From: Cedecea davisae DSM 4568
GTDB taxonomy: Bacteria > Pseudomonadota > Gammaproteobacteria > Enterobacterales > Enterobacteriaceae
Length of the DNA stretch: 64,000 nt
Direction: 5' to 3'
Assembly: GCF_000412335.2 (NCBI RefSeq)
Contig: NZ_KE161030.1
Location: 785,923 to 849,922 of the forward strand
The position numbers and the translations under genes were made by a program. Of the stretch, positions 9,718 to 20,930 are shown one piece after another (within the stretch, counting starts at the first letter, position 1; each line of letters begins with the position of its first letter). The notes under the pieces were generated by a model. It made no database searches. It had not been told where the DNA came from and was given only the letters and a program-made list of their open reading frames with translations.

Positions 9718-10931
9718 GCCTGTTCCTCCTGCTGGTGCAGGTCCGAGAGCGTTTGGGCAAACAGCGTTCTCAGCCTGGCGGCGCGTTCTTCTGTAGTTTC
9801 TTCCTGGCTAAGGCGGCGCTCAAATACCTCTTCAACGGTCAGCTCGCTTAGCGTCTCTTTATGCTGGCTGGCGATGACCCGCTCGCGCTGTTCGCGGCTG
9901 CGGCGCAACAGCACAACTTCTACCGGCAGGGTGTCGGTTAAAGCCTGAACCTGACGCTGCATATCGTGAAGATATTCATCGGTGGCGATTTCGATATCCA
10001 GCCAGACTTTTGGCTCGGCAGGGGCATTACGCCACTGCTCAAGCTGCTGTTCTATCTCCCTTAGCGAACCTTTTATCACCGCTAACGGCTGGCTGACCGG
10101 GACTTCAAGGGCTTCGACGCCCGCAAGCTGGCCGCCGCTGAATTCAACCAGAAATACGCTTTTAGCTTTGCCCGTTTCGTCGAAGCTGAGTGCAATCGGG
10201 GAGCCGCTGTAGCGGATATGTTCGCTGCCGCCAATCTTCTGCGCCCGGTGGATGTGGCCCAGCGCGATATAGTCAGCCGGAGGAAAGTGCTGCGCCGGGA
10301 AGGCGTCCAGGGTGCCGATGTAAATGTCTCTCACCGCATCGGATTTGGTTACGCCAACCGTGGTGAGATGCCCGGTGGCAATAATCGGCAGCGGGCGGTC
10401 GCCGCGTAATGCGACGGCGGCTTTGTAGCACTGCTGGTAGTGCTCGCTAATCGCCTCCATTAATGAGCGCTGTTTCTCATGGCCGGAAAGCCCGGCCTGG
10501 CTGCTTTGGATATCGCGCGGACGCAGGAACGGGATTGGGCACAAAATAGCGCCGGGCGTGCCGTCTTTGTTATTCAGCACCAGCGCCTGCTCTTCCTGGC
10601 GATGCCGGGCGCTGGCGATCACGCGAGTATTCAGGCAGGCGAGCAGCTCGCGCGACTCGTTAAGCGTGGCGACGGAGTCGTGGTTGCCCGCCAGCACAAC
10701 AAGCTGGCAGCCGCTGGCCTGCAACTGCACCACAAAACGGTTATAGATTTCACGGGCGTAGCTCGGCGGCGAGCCGGTATCAAAAATGTCACCCGCTACA
10801 ATTATGGCATCCACCTGATGTTCGGCCGCCGCGTTAAGCAGCCAGTCAAGAAAGGCCTGGTGTTCAGAAGCCCGGCTTTTGGTATAGAAGTTTTGGCCGA
10901 GGTGCCAGTCTGATGTGTGGAGAATGCGCAT
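9714..10931 (-). CDS. sbcD: Exonuclease subunit SbcD
   Basis: The Mre11-like Mn-dependent phosphoesterase subunit of SbcCD. The 405-residue protein starts at [15 protein letters not shown] (ATG 10929-10931), the conserved start; a farther in-frame start at 10943 is not conserved. The calcineurin-like metallophosphoesterase motifs appear in order: [33 protein letters not shown] and LGHIHRAQ. The gene overlaps sbcC by 4 nt and is the first gene of the operon. It is divergent from phoB with a 199-bp spacer. Confidence 0.97.
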   Translation of the reverse strand: MRILHTSDWHLGQNFYTKSRASEHQAFLDWLLNAAAEHQVDAIIVAGDIFDTGSPPSYAREIYNRFVVQLQASGCQLVVLAGNHDSVATLNESRELLACLNTRVIASARHRQEEQALVLNNKDGTPGAILCPIPFLRPRDIQSSQAGLSGHEKQRSLMEAISEHYQQCYKAAVALRGDRPLPIIATGHLTTVGVTKSDAVRDIYIGTLDAFPAQHFPPADYIALGHIHRAQKIGGSEHIRYSGSPIALSFDETGKAKSVFLVEFSGGQLAGVEALEVPVSQPLAVIKGSLREIEQQLEQWRNAPAEPKVWLDIEIATDEYLHDMQRQVQALTDTLPVEVVLLRRSREQRERVIASQHKETLSELTVEEVFERRLSQEETTEERAARLRTLFAQTLSDLHQQEEQA

Positions 10932-11051
10932 AACCTGTCCCATGGCAAAGAGGCGAGTTTCCGATTATAAGCTATTGAGCCGCCAGCGTAACCGTGCGCG
11001 AAACTCAGCGGCTGTCATAATTCAAAAAGGTGAAATATCGGACGGTCATCT

Positions 11052-11080
11052 TTTTCATAAATCTGTCACAAATCTGACGC
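11052..11080 (+). promoter_or_regulatory. Pho box upstream of phoB
   Basis: Three 7-bp direct repeats, TTTTCAT, CTGTCAC and CTGACGC, are separated by AAAT spacers. This 11-bp periodicity is that of PhoB half-sites (consensus CTGTCAT). It lies 51 bp before the phoB start and implies autoregulation. Confidence 0.9.
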
Positions 11081-11130
11081 ATACTGGCGCACAATTAATA
11101 AGAGATGGTCTCTTTTCAACAGGGTAAATC

Positions 11131-11820
11131 ATGGCGAGACGCATTTTAGTCGTAGAAGATGAAGCTCCGATTCGTGAAATGGTGAGCTTTGTGCTCGAGC
11201 AAAATGGCTTCCAGTCGGTAGAGGCGGAAGATTATGACAGCGCGGTTAACCTGCTGATTGAACCTTTCCCCGACCTGATCCTGCTGGACTGGATGCTGCC
11301 GGGCGGTTCGGGTATCCAGTTTATTAAGCACCTTAAGCGTGAAGCGCTGACCCGCGAAATCCCGGTGATGATGCTAACCGCGCGCGGAGAAGAAGAAGAT
11401 CGCGTTCGCGGGCTTGAAGTCGGGGCCGACGATTACATCACCAAACCATTCTCGCCAAAGGAACTGGTGGCGCGTATTAAAGCGGTAATGCGCCGTATTT
11501 CGCCGATGGCGGTGGAAGAGGTGATTGAGATGCAGGGACTGAGCCTTGACCCGTCCTCGCATCGGGTAATGACCGGTGAAGACCCGCTGGATATGGGGCC
11601 AACCGAGTTTAAGCTGTTACACTTCTTTATGACCCACCCGGAGCGCGTTTACAGCCGTGAACAGCTGCTTAATAACGTGTGGGGAACCAACGTTTACGTT
11701 GAAGATCGCACCGTAGACGTGCATATTCGCCGCCTGCGTAAAGCGCTGGAAACAAGTGGTCATGACAAAATGGTGCAAACGGTTCGCGGCACGGGTTATC
11801 GTTTTTCAACCCGCTTTTAA
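11131..11820 (+). CDS. phoB: Phosphate regulon response regulator PhoB
   Basis: The transcriptional activator of the Pho regulon under phosphate limitation. The 229-residue OmpR/PhoB-family protein has a receiver domain with the acidic pair in VEDEAP, phospho-acceptor Asp53 in LLDWMLPG and the switch Lys in [10 protein letters not shown]. The C-terminal winged helix (about 127-229) includes [13 protein letters not shown] and [15 protein letters not shown]. It is almost identical to the E. coli protein. It is followed 22 nt later by phoR in an operon and preceded by a Pho box. Confidence 0.99.
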   Translation: MARRILVVEDEAPIREMVSFVLEQNGFQSVEAEDYDSAVNLLIEPFPDLILLDWMLPGGSGIQFIKHLKREALTREIPVMMLTARGEEEDRVRGLEVGADDYITKPFSPKELVARIKAVMRRISPMAVEEVIEMQGLSLDPSSHRVMTGEDPLDMGPTEFKLLHFFMTHPERVYSREQLLNNVWGTNVYVEDRTVDVHIRRLRKALETSGHDKMVQTVRGTGYRFSTRF

Positions 11821-11842
11821 AATGCTTACAGGAGCGTGACGC

Positions 11843-13150
11843 GTGCTGGAACGGCTGTCATGGAAAAGGCTGGTACTGGAGCTGATGCTCTGTTGTTTAC
11901 CGGCGGCTATTCTTGGATTGATCTTTGGCCATCTGCCGTGGTTTTTACTGGCGGCAGTAACCTCCCTGCTGAGCTGGCATTTCTGGAATCTCCTTCGTCT
12001 GTCCTGGTGGCTGTGGGTTGACCGCAGCATGACTCCGCCTCCGGGCCGGGGAAGCTGGGAGCCTCTGCTTTACGGGCTGCATCAAATGCAGTTGCGTAAC
12101 AAAAAGCGCCGTAAAGAGCTGGGTAATCTGATCAAGCGCTTTCGTAGCGGGGCCGAATCGTTGCCCGATGCGGTGGTGCTGACCACGGAAGAGGGCACTA
12201 TTTTTTGGTGTAATGGCCTGGCCCAGCAACTGCTTGGGCTGCGCTGGCCGGACGATAATGGCCAAAACATCCTTAACCTTCTGCGTTACCCCGAATTCAC
12301 ACAGTATGTGGCGAATCAGCAGTTTAATCGCCCGCTGACGCTGGTGATGAATAATGGCCGCCACCTTGAGTTCCGCCTGATGCCGTATGCCGACGGGCAG
12401 TGGCTGATGGTGGCGCGTGATGTGACGCAAATGCATCAGCTTGAAGGCGCCAGGCGTAACTTCTTCGCCAACGTCAGCCATGAGCTGCGCACCCCGCTAA
12501 CCGTGTTACAGGGTTATCTGGAGATGATGCAGGATCAGGCGCTGGAAGGCCCGCTGAGGGATAAAGCATTACATACGATGCGCGAGCAAACGTCGCGCAT
12601 GGAAGGGCTGGTTCGACAACTGCTGACCTTGTCGAGAATTGAAGCGGCACCGGCGCTGTCGATGAATGAAAAAATCGACGTTCCGCTGATGCTGCGCGTT
12701 GTTGAACGCGAGGCGCAGACCCTGAGCCAGCAGAAGCAAACGCTCACTTTTAACGTTGAGCCTGGGCTACAGGTTTACGGCAATGAAGAGCAGTTGCGCA
12801 GCGCCATTTCCAACCTGGTGTATAACGCCGTGAACCATACTCCGGAGGGGACGCACATTACCGTGACCTGGCGGCGTCAGCCGCACGGCGTGGCGTTTAG
12901 CGTTAAGGATACCGGGCCGGGGATTTCAGCGGAGCACCTTCCTCGCCTTACCGAACGTTTTTATCGGGTGGATAAAGCCCGTTCCCGGCAGACGGGCGGC
13001 AGCGGGCTTGGGCTGGCGATTGTGAAGCACGCCCTTAGCCACCACGACGCGCGTCTGGAGATTGAAAGTAAACCGGGGCAGGGATCGACATTTTCGTTTG
13101 TGTTGCCGGAGCGGTTAATCGCCCAGGATCCTGCGGCAGTTGCACATTAA
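11843..13150 (+). CDS. phoR: Phosphate regulon sensor kinase PhoR
   Basis: The inner-membrane histidine kinase/phosphatase that controls PhoB, sensing phosphate status through the PstSCAB-PhoU complex rather than a periplasmic domain. The 435 residues contain two N-terminal membrane helices (about 10-28 and 34-60), a PAS domain (about 96-200) and the DHp motif with His213 in [11 protein letters not shown]. The ATPase boxes are [20 protein letters not shown] and [12 protein letters not shown]. The GTG start at 11843 gives [14 protein letters not shown], as in E. coli. The C terminus is a few residues longer than in E. coli (431). Confidence 0.98.
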   Translation: MLERLSWKRLVLELMLCCLPAAILGLIFGHLPWFLLAAVTSLLSWHFWNLLRLSWWLWVDRSMTPPPGRGSWEPLLYGLHQMQLRNKKRRKELGNLIKRFRSGAESLPDAVVLTTEEGTIFWCNGLAQQLLGLRWPDDNGQNILNLLRYPEFTQYVANQQFNRPLTLVMNNGRHLEFRLMPYADGQWLMVARDVTQMHQLEGARRNFFANVSHELRTPLTVLQGYLEMMQDQALEGPLRDKALHTMREQTSRMEGLVRQLLTLSRIEAAPALSMNEKIDVPLMLRVVEREAQTLSQQKQTLTFNVEPGLQVYGNEEQLRSAISNLVYNAVNHTPEGTHITVTWRRQPHGVAFSVKDTGPGISAEHLPRLTERFYRVDKARSRQTGGSGLGLAIVKHALSHHDARLEIESKPGQGSTFSFVLPERLIAQDPAAVAH

Positions 13151-13575
13151 TTCACCGCAAGCGTCAAGCTCTGTTTCCACAGGCCAGTTTACTGGCCTTT
13201 TTTGTTGGTTTTTTCTCCACTCGTTAAGCGTTAAAGGCGAATTGTTGATTTTTTGTCCGAATGATAAGCCACAATAAATTCGTATAATTGAATTTATTCA
13301 CTGCCTGCCGTGATTTTTAAAGGATATCTTTCTGGTTTCCCGATCCCTTCTTGTCTTCAAACGCTATAAGCGTTTTAATTGCCCCCCTGTTGTTACCAGA
13401 CCGACTGAAATTGAGTGGTAATTCGACTAACTATTCTTCGCCACCGATCCGGAGAAGCATATTCCGCTGTCGTTACCGGTAATAACCGCTTTTTTGCCGA
13501 ACGTTATTTGGAACCGCGTGCGGTTAAAAAATTTGAACGTTTTCAACACCACACATCCACAGGCTGCATTATTTT
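13151..13575. other. phoR-brnQ intergenic region with long brnQ leader
   Basis: This 425-bp gap has no credible gene. It holds the phoR terminator, an AT-rich stretch at about 13210-13320, a small hairpin (AAACGC-TATAA-GCGTTT at about 13361-13377) followed by T residues, and an inverted sequence around GTTACCGGTAATAAC (13474-13488) followed by CGCTTTTTTG. The last resembles an intrinsic terminator upstream of brnQ, so premature termination in the leader is possible. Confidence 0.5.
13181..13205 (+). terminator. phoR terminator
   Basis: AGGCCAG-TTTA-CTGGCC is followed directly by TTTTTTG, a classic intrinsic terminator 30 nt after the phoR stop. Confidence 0.88.
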
Positions 13576-14895
13576 ATGACCTATCATTTAAAATCGCGTG
13601 ACATCATCGCTCTGGGCTTTATGACCTTTGCGCTGTTTGTGGGCGCGGGCAACATCATTTTCCCCCCAATGGTTGGCTTACAGGCCGGTGAACACGTCTG
13701 GACGTCTGCACTTGGCTTCCTGGTCACCGCGGTAGGCTTACCGGTGCTGACCATCGTGGCCATTGCCCGTGTCGGCGGCGGTATTGATAGCCTCAGCTCG
13801 CCGATTGGCCGCCGGGCCGGTATTTTGCTGGCGACCGTTTGTTACCTGGCTGTTGGCCCGCTGTTTGCCACGCCGCGCACCACCACCGTGTCGTTTGAAA
13901 TCGGCATTGCGCCGCTGACCGGTATGGGCGATATGCCGCTGTTTATCTACAGCCTGGTGTATTTCGCGCTGGTGATTGGTATTTCGCTTTATCCCGGCAA
14001 GCTGCTGGATACCGTTGGCCATTTCCTTGCGCCGGTGAAAATCCTGGCGCTGCTGATCCTCTCCGCCGGTGCCGTTCTGTGGCCTGCCGGTGGCCTGAGT
14101 TCTGCGACCGAAGCCTATCAAAACGCGGCATTCTCTAACGGCTTTGTGAACGGCTACCTGACGATGGACACCCTGGCCTCGCTGGTATTCGGGATCGTTA
14201 TCGTCAATGCGGCACGTTCTCGCGGTGTGACCGAATCCCGCCTGCTGACCCGCTACACCATCTGGGCTGGCCTGATTGCCGGTGTCGGCCTGACGATTAT
14301 CTATCTGGCGCTGTTCCACCTCGGGTCTGATAGCGCCAATCTGGTTGAGCAAAACGCCAACGGCGCGGCTATTCTGCACGCCTACGTTGCCCATACCTTT
14401 GGCGGAGCAGGCAGCTTCTTCCTTGCTGCGCTGATTTTCCTCGCCTGCCTGGTTACGGCGGTTGGCCTGACCTGCGCCTGCGCGGAGTTCTTTAGCCAGT
14501 ATTTACCGCTCTCTTACCGCTCGCTGGTGTTTATCCTCGGCCTGTTCTCGATGATTGTATCTAACCTCGGCCTGAGCCATCTGATTCAGATCTCTATTCC
14601 GGTGCTGACGGCTATCTACCCGCCTTGTATCGCCCTGGTGGTCTTAAGCTTTACCCGTCCGTGGTGGCACAATTCCACCCGCGTTATCGCACCGGCAATG
14701 CTGATAAGCCTGCTGTTTGGTATCATCGACGGCATTAAAGCTTCGGCAATCAGCGATGTACTGCCTGCATGGGCGGCGAAACTGCCGCTGGCGGACCAGG
14801 GCCTTGCGTGGCTGCTGCCAACCGTCGCGATGGCGGTTATCGCCGCCGTCTGGGACCGGGCTGCGGGGCGTCAGGTGACTTCCACCGCGCACTAA
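13576..14895 (+). CDS. brnQ: Branched-chain amino acid transporter BrnQ
   Basis: A cation-coupled importer for leucine, isoleucine and valine in the inner membrane (LIVCS family). The 439-residue protein has about 12 hydrophobic helices and the conserved N-terminal motif [18 protein letters not shown], plus [31 protein letters not shown] in its full context. The start [16 protein letters not shown] at 13576 is conserved. A long leader with terminator-like elements precedes it, and an intrinsic terminator at 14913-14942 follows. proY begins 71 nt after its stop, as in E. coli. Confidence 0.97.
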   Translation: MTYHLKSRDIIALGFMTFALFVGAGNIIFPPMVGLQAGEHVWTSALGFLVTAVGLPVLTIVAIARVGGGIDSLSSPIGRRAGILLATVCYLAVGPLFATPRTTTVSFEIGIAPLTGMGDMPLFIYSLVYFALVIGISLYPGKLLDTVGHFLAPVKILALLILSAGAVLWPAGGLSSATEAYQNAAFSNGFVNGYLTMDTLASLVFGIVIVNAARSRGVTESRLLTRYTIWAGLIAGVGLTIIYLALFHLGSDSANLVEQNANGAAILHAYVAHTFGGAGSFFLAALIFLACLVTAVGLTCACAEFFSQYLPLSYRSLVFILGLFSMIVSNLGLSHLIQISIPVLTAIYPPCIALVVLSFTRPWWHNSTRVIAPAMLISLLFGIIDGIKASAISDVLPAWAAKLPLADQGLAWLLPTVAMAVIAAVWDRAAGRQVTSTAH

Positions 14896-14912
14896 GAGTT
14901 TGATTGTTAACT

Positions 14913-14942
14913 AACCACGGAGTCGCCCTCCGTGGTTTTTTT
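14913..14942 (+). terminator. brnQ terminator
   Basis: AACCACGGA pairs with TCCGTGGTT around a 7-nt loop and is followed by a T tract. It ends only 24 nt before the proY start, so proY expression may partly depend on readthrough. Confidence 0.85.
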
Positions 14943-14966
14943 ATTGTGAAGAGTGGTACAGGATTC

Positions 14967-16340
14967 ATGGAAAACACCAATAAGCTCAAGCGCGGTTTGA
15001 GCACCCGGCACATCCGATTTATGGCGCTGGGTTCGGCGATTGGAACAGGGCTGTTTTACGGCTCGGCAGACGCTATTAAGATGGCGGGGCCAAGCGTACT
15101 GCTGGCGTATATTATCGGCGGCGTTGCGGCCTATATCATCATGCGCGCGCTGGGCGAAATGTCGGTTCATAACCCCTCTGCCAGCTCGTTTTCCCGTTAT
15201 GCTCAGGATTACCTGGGGCCGCTGGCAGGCTACATCACCGGCTGGACCTACTGCTTTGAAATATTGATTGTCGCCATCGCCGACGTGACCGCCTTCGGGA
15301 TCTATATGGGCATCTGGTTCCCGGCGGTGCCGCACTGGGTCTGGGTGCTGAGCGTGGTGCTTATCATCAGCGCCATCAACCTGATGAGCGTAAAGGTATT
15401 TGGCGAGCTGGAATTCTGGTTCTCGTTTTTCAAAGTGGCGACCATCATCATTATGATCCTCGCCGGTATCGGCATTATCTTCTGGGGCATCGGTAACGGC
15501 GGCCAGGCGACCGGTATTCATAATCTGTGGAGCAACGGAGGCTTCTTCAGTAACGGCTGGTTAGGCATGATAATGTCGCTGCAAATGGTGATGTTCGCCT
15601 ACGGCGGTATTGAAATCATCGGCATCACCGCGGGCGAAGCGAAGGACCCTGAGAAATCCATTCCGCGCGCGATTAACTCTGTCCCGCTGCGTATTCTGGT
15701 GTTCTACGTTGGCACGCTGTTTGTCATCATGTCTATCTACCCGTGGAACCAGGTTGGCACCGAAGGCAGCCCGTTTGTCATGACGTTCCAGCACATGGGC
15801 ATTACCGCTGCGGCCGGTATTCTTAACTTCGTGGTCATCACCGCTTCTCTTTCCGCTATCAACAGCGATGTGTTCGGCGTTGGGCGCATGCTGCACGGCA
15901 TGGCCGAGCAGGGCAGCGCGCCGAAGGTATTCGCTAAAACCTCACGTAACGGTATTCCGTGGGTGACGGTTGTGGTGATGGGCTTTGCCATGCTGCTGGC
16001 GGTTTACCTGAACTACATCATGCCGGAAAACGTCTTCCTGGTGATTGCATCGCTGGCAACCTTTGCCACCGTATGGGTGTGGATAATGATCCTGCTGTCG
16101 CAGATTGCCTTCCGCCGCCGTTTGCCACCGGAAGAGGCAAAAGCGCTTAAATTCCCGATCCCGGGCGGCGTGGCGACGACTATCGTAGGTCTGGTATTCC
16201 TGGTGTTTATCATCGCGCTGATTGGTTACCACCCCGACACCCGTATTTCGCTGTATGTTGGCTGCGGCTGGATTGTGCTACTGCTGATTGGCTGGTTCTT
16301 TAAACGCCGCCGTCAGCTTGCTACAGCCGAAGCAAAATAA
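14967..16340 (+). CDS. proY: Amino acid permease ProY
   Basis: An APC-family (amino acid transporter, AAT subgroup) permease of 457 residues, the same length as E. coli ProY. The E. coli gene is a cryptic proline-specific permease, so the substrate here is inferred from orthology. It has 12 predicted membrane helices. The consensus region [19 protein letters not shown] follows a short cytoplasmic N terminus, and the [21 protein letters not shown] loop is characteristic. The start [15 protein letters not shown] at 14967 is conserved; the upstream in-frame ATG at 14904 lies before the brnQ terminator. A terminator follows at 16347-16370. Confidence 0.94.
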   Translation: MENTNKLKRGLSTRHIRFMALGSAIGTGLFYGSADAIKMAGPSVLLAYIIGGVAAYIIMRALGEMSVHNPSASSFSRYAQDYLGPLAGYITGWTYCFEILIVAIADVTAFGIYMGIWFPAVPHWVWVLSVVLIISAINLMSVKVFGELEFWFSFFKVATIIIMILAGIGIIFWGIGNGGQATGIHNLWSNGGFFSNGWLGMIMSLQMVMFAYGGIEIIGITAGEAKDPEKSIPRAINSVPLRILVFYVGTLFVIMSIYPWNQVGTEGSPFVMTFQHMGITAAAGILNFVVITASLSAINSDVFGVGRMLHGMAEQGSAPKVFAKTSRNGIPWVTVVVMGFAMLLAVYLNYIMPENVFLVIASLATFATVWVWIMILLSQIAFRRRLPPEEAKALKFPIPGGVATTIVGLVFLVFIIALIGYHPDTRISLYVGCGWIVLLLIGWFFKRRRQLATAEAK

Positions 16341-16346
16341 ACCCTG

Positions 16347-16370
16347 AACCCCGCCGCTGGCGGGGTTTTT
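16347..16370 (+). terminator. proY terminator
   Basis: AACCCCGCC-GCT-GGCGGGG is followed by TTTTT immediately after the proY stop. Confidence 0.88.
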
Positions 16371-16480
16371 GTTAGCCTCTCCGCCCCTGTAATCCTCCCC
16401 CAAATTAAACCAGAATGATGAGTGATAACGCCTTATGCTGTGGCAAGGTGGCGTCATTTTTAAGCGACGGGAAAGTTACT

Positions 16481-18298
16481 ATGTTGAATGCCTGGCACCT
16501 TCCGGTGGCGCCTTTTGTTCAAAAGGGCGAGCAAAAACTGACGATTACGCTTTGGCTGGCGGGCGATGAGCTGCCGGAAAAGGTCGTGCTGCGTGGTGAA
16601 AAGGATAACGAAGAGATCTCCGTGGTGATGGTGCGGCAAAAGTCGGCCCCGCAGGAGGGTGTGGTGGCGTGGAAGGGCGCCATTGATACCGCTGAGGGGC
16701 AGCCGCGCCGCCGCTACAGTTTCAAGCTGCTGTGGCAGGACAGGCAGCGCTGGTACACGCCGCAGGGTTTTCGTTCTACGCCGCCCGCAAGGCTGGAGCA
16801 GTTTGCGATTGATTCCCCGGACGACGGCCCGGCCTGGGTGCAGGATCAGGTGTTTTACCAGATTTTCCCCGACCGTTTTGCCCGCGGTAAAAAACGCGGT
16901 CCGGAGCAGGACAACGTCTATTTTCATCATGCCGCAGGGCATGAAATCGTCAGGCGCGAGTGGGATGAAGCGCTCACCGCCGATGCCGGTGGCTCAACGT
17001 TTTACGGCGGCGACCTGGACGGCATCAGCGAAAACCTGCCGTACCTGAAAAAGCTGGGCGTAACCGCGCTCTACCTGAACCCGATTTTTACCGCGCCAAG
17101 CGTGCACAAGTACGATACCCAGGATTACCGGCAGGTTGACGAGCAGTTTGGCGGCAACAGCGCGTTTCTGCGCCTGCGTGAGAGCACCCGCAAGCTTGGC
17201 GTGAAACTGGTGCTGGACGGCGTGTTTAACCACAGCGGGGATACGCATGCCTGGTTCGACAGGCATCAGCAGAGTGATAACGGAGCCTGCCATAATCCCG
17301 GCTCGCCGTGGCGAGACTGGTACAGTTTCTCGCAGGAAGGCAAGGCGCTGGACTGGCTGGGATATTCGAGCCTGCCCAAGCTTGATTTCCGCTCGGCTAC
17401 GCTGGTGGATGAAATTTACCGTGGCGAGCAAAGTATTGTGCGCCACTGGCTACGAGAGCCGTGGGGCATTGATGGCTGGCGTCTGGACGTGGTGCATATG
17501 CTGGGCGAAGCGGGCGGCGCAAAGAACAACCTGCTGCACGTCAGCGGCATTACCCGGGCCGCAAAAGAAACCCGCCCGGATGCCTATGTCCTTGGGGAGC
17601 ACTTCGGTGATGCGCGCCAGTGGCTCCAGGCGGACGCCGAAGATGCGGCGATGAACTACCGAGGCTTTACCTTCCCGCTGTGGGGCTTCCTTGCTAATAC
17701 CGATATCTCTTACGACCCGCAGCATATCGATGCGCAAACCTGCATGGCGTGGATGGAAGAGTACCGCTCCGCGCTTTCTCATCAGCAGCAGCTGCGGATG
17801 TTTAATCAGCTCGACAGCCATGATACGGCGCGCTTTAAATCCATCCTCGGGAAAGACGTTGCCCGGCTGCCGCTGGCCGTTATCTGGCTTTATGCCTGGC
17901 CCGGCGTGCCCTGCGTTTATTACGGCGACGAGGTTGGGCTCGACGGAAACAACGATCCGTTTTGCCGCAAGCCGTTCCCGTGGAACAAGCGGGAGCAGGA
18001 TTTGAGTCTGCTGGCGCTTTATCAGCGGCTGGGCAAACTGCGCAAGCAGAGCCGGGCGTTACGCCAGGGGGGATGCCGGGTTGTCTATGCCGAAGGCGAT
18101 GTGGTGGTGTTTGCGCGCGTCTACCAGAACGAACGCGTGCTGGTGGCGATTAACCGCGGCGAGGGGATTACCGTGACGCTGCCGTGGGATGCGCTGCTCA
18201 GCGGCAGGGCGTGGACGCACCTGGAAGGCGAGGGGCTGCTGGATAACCGCGAGCTGATGCTGCCGGCGGTTTCTGCCTCCGTGTGGCGGAGCCTGTAG
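16481..18298 (+). CDS. malZ: Maltodextrin glucosidase
   Basis: A cytoplasmic GH13 enzyme that releases glucose from the reducing end of maltodextrins in the maltose pathway. It has 605 residues when started at [12 protein letters not shown] (ATG 16481), matching the E. coli start; an in-frame ATG at 16415 is upstream and not conserved. GH13 blocks appear in order: DGVFNHSGD (region I), [12 protein letters not shown] with the nucleophile Asp (II), the acid/base Glu in VLGEHFG (III) and [11 protein letters not shown] (IV). A bidirectional terminator separates it from the convergent peroxiredoxin gene. No MalT box was identified with confidence upstream. Confidence 0.97.
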   Translation: MLNAWHLPVAPFVQKGEQKLTITLWLAGDELPEKVVLRGEKDNEEISVVMVRQKSAPQEGVVAWKGAIDTAEGQPRRRYSFKLLWQDRQRWYTPQGFRSTPPARLEQFAIDSPDDGPAWVQDQVFYQIFPDRFARGKKRGPEQDNVYFHHAAGHEIVRREWDEALTADAGGSTFYGGDLDGISENLPYLKKLGVTALYLNPIFTAPSVHKYDTQDYRQVDEQFGGNSAFLRLRESTRKLGVKLVLDGVFNHSGDTHAWFDRHQQSDNGACHNPGSPWRDWYSFSQEGKALDWLGYSSLPKLDFRSATLVDEIYRGEQSIVRHWLREPWGIDGWRLDVVHMLGEAGGAKNNLLHVSGITRAAKETRPDAYVLGEHFGDARQWLQADAEDAAMNYRGFTFPLWGFLANTDISYDPQHIDAQTCMAWMEEYRSALSHQQQLRMFNQLDSHDTARFKSILGKDVARLPLAVIWLYAWPGVPCVYYGDEVGLDGNNDPFCRKPFPWNKREQDLSLLALYQRLGKLRKQSRALRQGGCRVVYAEGDVVVFARVYQNERVLVAINRGEGITVTLPWDALLSGRAWTHLEGEGLLDNRELMLPAVSASVWRSL

Positions 18299-18312
18299 GC
18301 AGACAAAAACAC

Positions 18313-18336
18313 AAAAGGCCGCATTCGCGGCCTTTT
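18313..18336. terminator. Bidirectional terminator, malZ / peroxiredoxin
   Basis: AAAAGGCCGC-ATTC-GCGGCCTTTT is symmetrical, with A- and T-runs on both sides, between convergent genes. Confidence 0.9.
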
Positions 18337-18355
18337 CTTCAAACGTGCTTAGCGA

Positions 18356-18958
18356 TTACAGCTTAGCAACGTTCTCGCTCAGGTACTTGGCAACGCCGTC
18401 CGGAGACGCGTTCATGCCTTCTTTCCCTTTTTCCCACTGAGCCGGGCACACTTCGCCGTGCTCTTCGTGGAATTGCAGCGCGTCAACCATACGCAGCATT
18501 TCATCGATGTTACGACCCAGCGGCAGATCGTTAACCACCTGGTGGCGAACGATACCGGCTTTGTCGATCAGGAAGGAGCCGCGCAGCGCAACGCCAGCTT
18601 CCGGATGCTCGATGCCGTATGCTTTCTGGATTTCACGTTTGATGTCAGCAACCATCGCGTATTTAACTTCGCCGATGCCGCCTTTATCCACAGGGGTTTT
18701 ACGCCATGCGTTGTGAACGAATTCGGAGTCAAAAGATACACCAACGACTTCTACGCCACGTTTCTGGAATTCTTCGTAACGCTTGTCGAACGCAATCAGT
18801 TCAGACGGGCAAACGAAGGTGAAGTCCATCGGCCAGAAGAAGACAACGGTGGCTTTACCGTTGGTGTGTTTTTTGAAGTTGAAGTTTTCAACGATTTCGC
18901 CATTGCCCAGTACGGCAGCAGCGGTAAAGTCAGGGGCCGGACGAGTAACCAGGACCAT
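18356..18958 (-). CDS. Typical 2-Cys peroxiredoxin (AhpC/TSA family)
   Basis: A thiol peroxidase that reduces H2O2 and organic hydroperoxides, normally recycled by thioredoxin or a similar reductant. The 200-residue protein has peroxidatic Cys50 in DFTFVCPSEL and resolving Cys171 in EVCPAQW, marking it as a typical (dimeric) 2-Cys Prx1-type enzyme. It is distinct from the 187-residue AhpC. The start MVLVTRPAPDF at 18956-18958 has AGGAGT upstream; the reading frame extends further but is not conserved. E. coli K-12 has no such gene between malZ and acpH. No ahpF-like reductase gene is adjacent. Confidence 0.93.
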   Translation of the reverse strand: MVLVTRPAPDFTAAAVLGNGEIVENFNFKKHTNGKATVVFFWPMDFTFVCPSELIAFDKRYEEFQKRGVEVVGVSFDSEFVHNAWRKTPVDKGGIGEVKYAMVADIKREIQKAYGIEHPEAGVALRGSFLIDKAGIVRHQVVNDLPLGRNIDEMLRMVDALQFHEEHGEVCPAQWEKGKEGMNASPDGVAKYLSENVAKL

Positions 18959-19158
18959 ATGTACTCCTGTTAATTTTGTTAAAGTGAGGGTTAACGCAAC
19001 GGGGGGAGTATAGGTGCTCCGTTCCATGTAGCTCAATGGCATCTTGCCAATCAATCAGATAGGTTTCGGCTATCAAAAACGCAATCAGAACGATGCCGGT
19101 AACCAGGATAGCCCTTTTTTATAAAAGGGCAAGATGTTGTAACGCGAACCGAGAACGA

Positions 19159-19740
19159 TCACAAACTTTTTTGTTGCGCCATCGTTATCATGCGCGGGTA
19201 GAACTGCCAGAACAGCTGCTCGAGGGCGTCATAGTGCTTATCAAGATCCTGCCATGAGGCTCGTAAAGCATCGAGTTTTGGTCTACGGCTCGCCATGCCG
19301 TTAAGCACGTCGGCAATAAATTCCATATCCTGATAGCGCTCCAGCCAGCGTTCACGCCATAAATAATTGTTCAGGTTAATAAAACGCGGCGGCGTGTCGG
19401 AAATATGTGGCTCGATTTGCCCGCGAGCGTAGGCGACAAAGTCCTCAAGGCCAATATCCGGGCAGACGGTCGCCCAGTGGCGGGAGAGAAAATGATCCCA
19501 CATGACATCGAGCGAGATCGGCGAAACGCGGCGTGTTTCGGCGCTAAACCAGGCGCGGGCGACCGCAACCTCCGGCAAACCATCCGTCAGGGCGTCAACC
19601 CGGCGGTGCATATAGATGCCGGCAACTATCTCGGGCGAAAAGCTGTCGTCCGGGTTACCGCGCACAAAATCCGCCAGCAAATTTCCCAGCAGCGAACTTC
19701 GGGCCAGATGAGCAAGATGCAGGTGGGCGAGAAAATTCAT
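19159..19740 (-). CDS. acpH: Acyl carrier protein phosphodiesterase
   Basis: Hydrolyses the 4'-phosphopantetheine arm from holo-ACP, regenerating apo-ACP. The 193-residue protein has the usual length and starts [20 protein letters not shown]. The His and Asp residues in HLHLA and NLLADFVRG, together with the downstream [13 protein letters not shown] and [12 protein letters not shown], form the metal-binding HD-like site of the family. It is divergent from queA with 115 bp between them. It matches E. coli YajB/AcpH in position. Confidence 0.95.
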   Translation of the reverse strand: MNFLAHLHLAHLARSSLLGNLLADFVRGNPDDSFSPEIVAGIYMHRRVDALTDGLPEVAVARAWFSAETRRVSPISLDVMWDHFLSRHWATVCPDIGLEDFVAYARGQIEPHISDTPPRFINLNNYLWRERWLERYQDMEFIADVLNGMASRRPKLDALRASWQDLDKHYDALEQLFWQFYPRMITMAQQKSL

Positions 19741-19855
19741 AGCGTGATTATTCCATATATGGGCTTAAAACGGCCATTGTCAGGGTAAACGTGTTGCAGG
19801 GAACGCGCCCTGCCACTAGACTAAGCCGCCTGTTTTTAAGTCTGAGTTTTTTACC

Positions 19856-20926
19856 ATGCGCGTTGCCGATTTCTCCTTTGAACTGCCTGAATCCCTGATT
19901 GCTCACTATCCACAAGCCGAGCGTAGCAGCTGCCGTTTGCTGTCTCTGGATGGGCCGACGGGCGCGCTCGCGCATGGCACTTTCACCGATCTGCTCGATA
20001 AGCTCAACCCCGGCGACCTGCTGGTGTTCAATAACACCCGGGTTATTCCTGCCCGCCTGTTTGGCCGTAAAGCCAGCGGCGGCAAGATTGAAGTGCTGGT
20101 TGAGCGCATGCTGGATGATAAACGTATCCTCGCGCATATTCGCGCTTCAAAAGCGCCTAAGCCGGGCGCCGAGCTGCTGCTGGGCGATGATGAAAGCGTA
20201 CACGCCACCATGACGGCGCGCCATGACGCGCTGTTTGAAGTCGAGTTTAACGACGAACGCAGCGTGCTGGATATTCTTAACAGCATCGGCCATATGCCGC
20301 TGCCGCCGTATATCGACCGCCCGGACGAAGAATCAGACCGTGAACTTTATCAAACGGTTTACAGCCAGAAGCCAGGCGCGGTAGCCGCCCCAACCGCCGG
20401 GCTGCATTTTGACGAGCCGCTGCTGGAGAAATTGCGTAATAAAGGCATAGATATGGCCTTTGTGACGCTGCACGTTGGGGCCGGGACCTTCCAGCCGGTA
20501 CGCGTGGACAGCATCGAAGATCACATCATGCACTCCGAATATGCCGAAGTGCCGCAGGATGTCGTTGATGCCGTGCTGGCCTGTAAAGCGCGCGGTAACC
20601 GCGTAATTGCCGTCGGCACTACCTCGGTACGTTCGCTCGAAAGCGCCGCACAGGCCGCGACTAACGGCCTGATTGAACCGTTCTTTGGCGATACGCAGAT
20701 CTTCATCTATCCGGGCTATAAATATAACGTTATCGACGCGCTGGTGACCAACTTCCACCTGCCTGAGTCGACGCTTATCATGCTGGTGTCCGCTTTTGCG
20801 GGCTACAAAAATACCCTGCACGCCTACCATGAGGCGGTAAAAGCGGAATATCGCTTCTTTAGCTATGGCGACGCTATGTTTATTACCTGCAATCCGCAGG
20901 CGATTAACGAGCGTCCTGGGGAGTAA
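19856..20926 (+). CDS. queA: S-adenosylmethionine:tRNA ribosyltransferase-isomerase
   Basis: Transfers and isomerises the ribosyl group of SAM onto 7-aminomethyl-7-deazaguanine in tRNA to make epoxyqueuosine. The 356-residue protein starts [19 protein letters not shown]. Family blocks include [49 protein letters not shown] and [21 protein letters not shown]. Tgt, which inserts the precursor base, is the next gene. The two are separated by 221 bp that contain a 130-bp palindromic repeat, whereas in E. coli they lie close together. Confidence 0.98.
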   Translation: MRVADFSFELPESLIAHYPQAERSSCRLLSLDGPTGALAHGTFTDLLDKLNPGDLLVFNNTRVIPARLFGRKASGGKIEVLVERMLDDKRILAHIRASKAPKPGAELLLGDDESVHATMTARHDALFEVEFNDERSVLDILNSIGHMPLPPYIDRPDEESDRELYQTVYSQKPGAVAAPTAGLHFDEPLLEKLRNKGIDMAFVTLHVGAGTFQPVRVDSIEDHIMHSEYAEVPQDVVDAVLACKARGNRVIAVGTTSVRSLESAAQAATNGLIEPFFGDTQIFIYPGYKYNVIDALVTNFHLPESTLIMLVSAFAGYKNTLHAYHEAVKAEYRFFSYGDAMFITCNPQAINERPGE

Positions 20927-20930
20927 TTTC

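Noticed and set aside
19111-19130. GCCCTTTTTTATAAAAGGGC inverted repeat beyond the acpH stop
   Set aside because: The stem is mostly A/T with no following T-run in the acpH direction, so it was not called a terminator.
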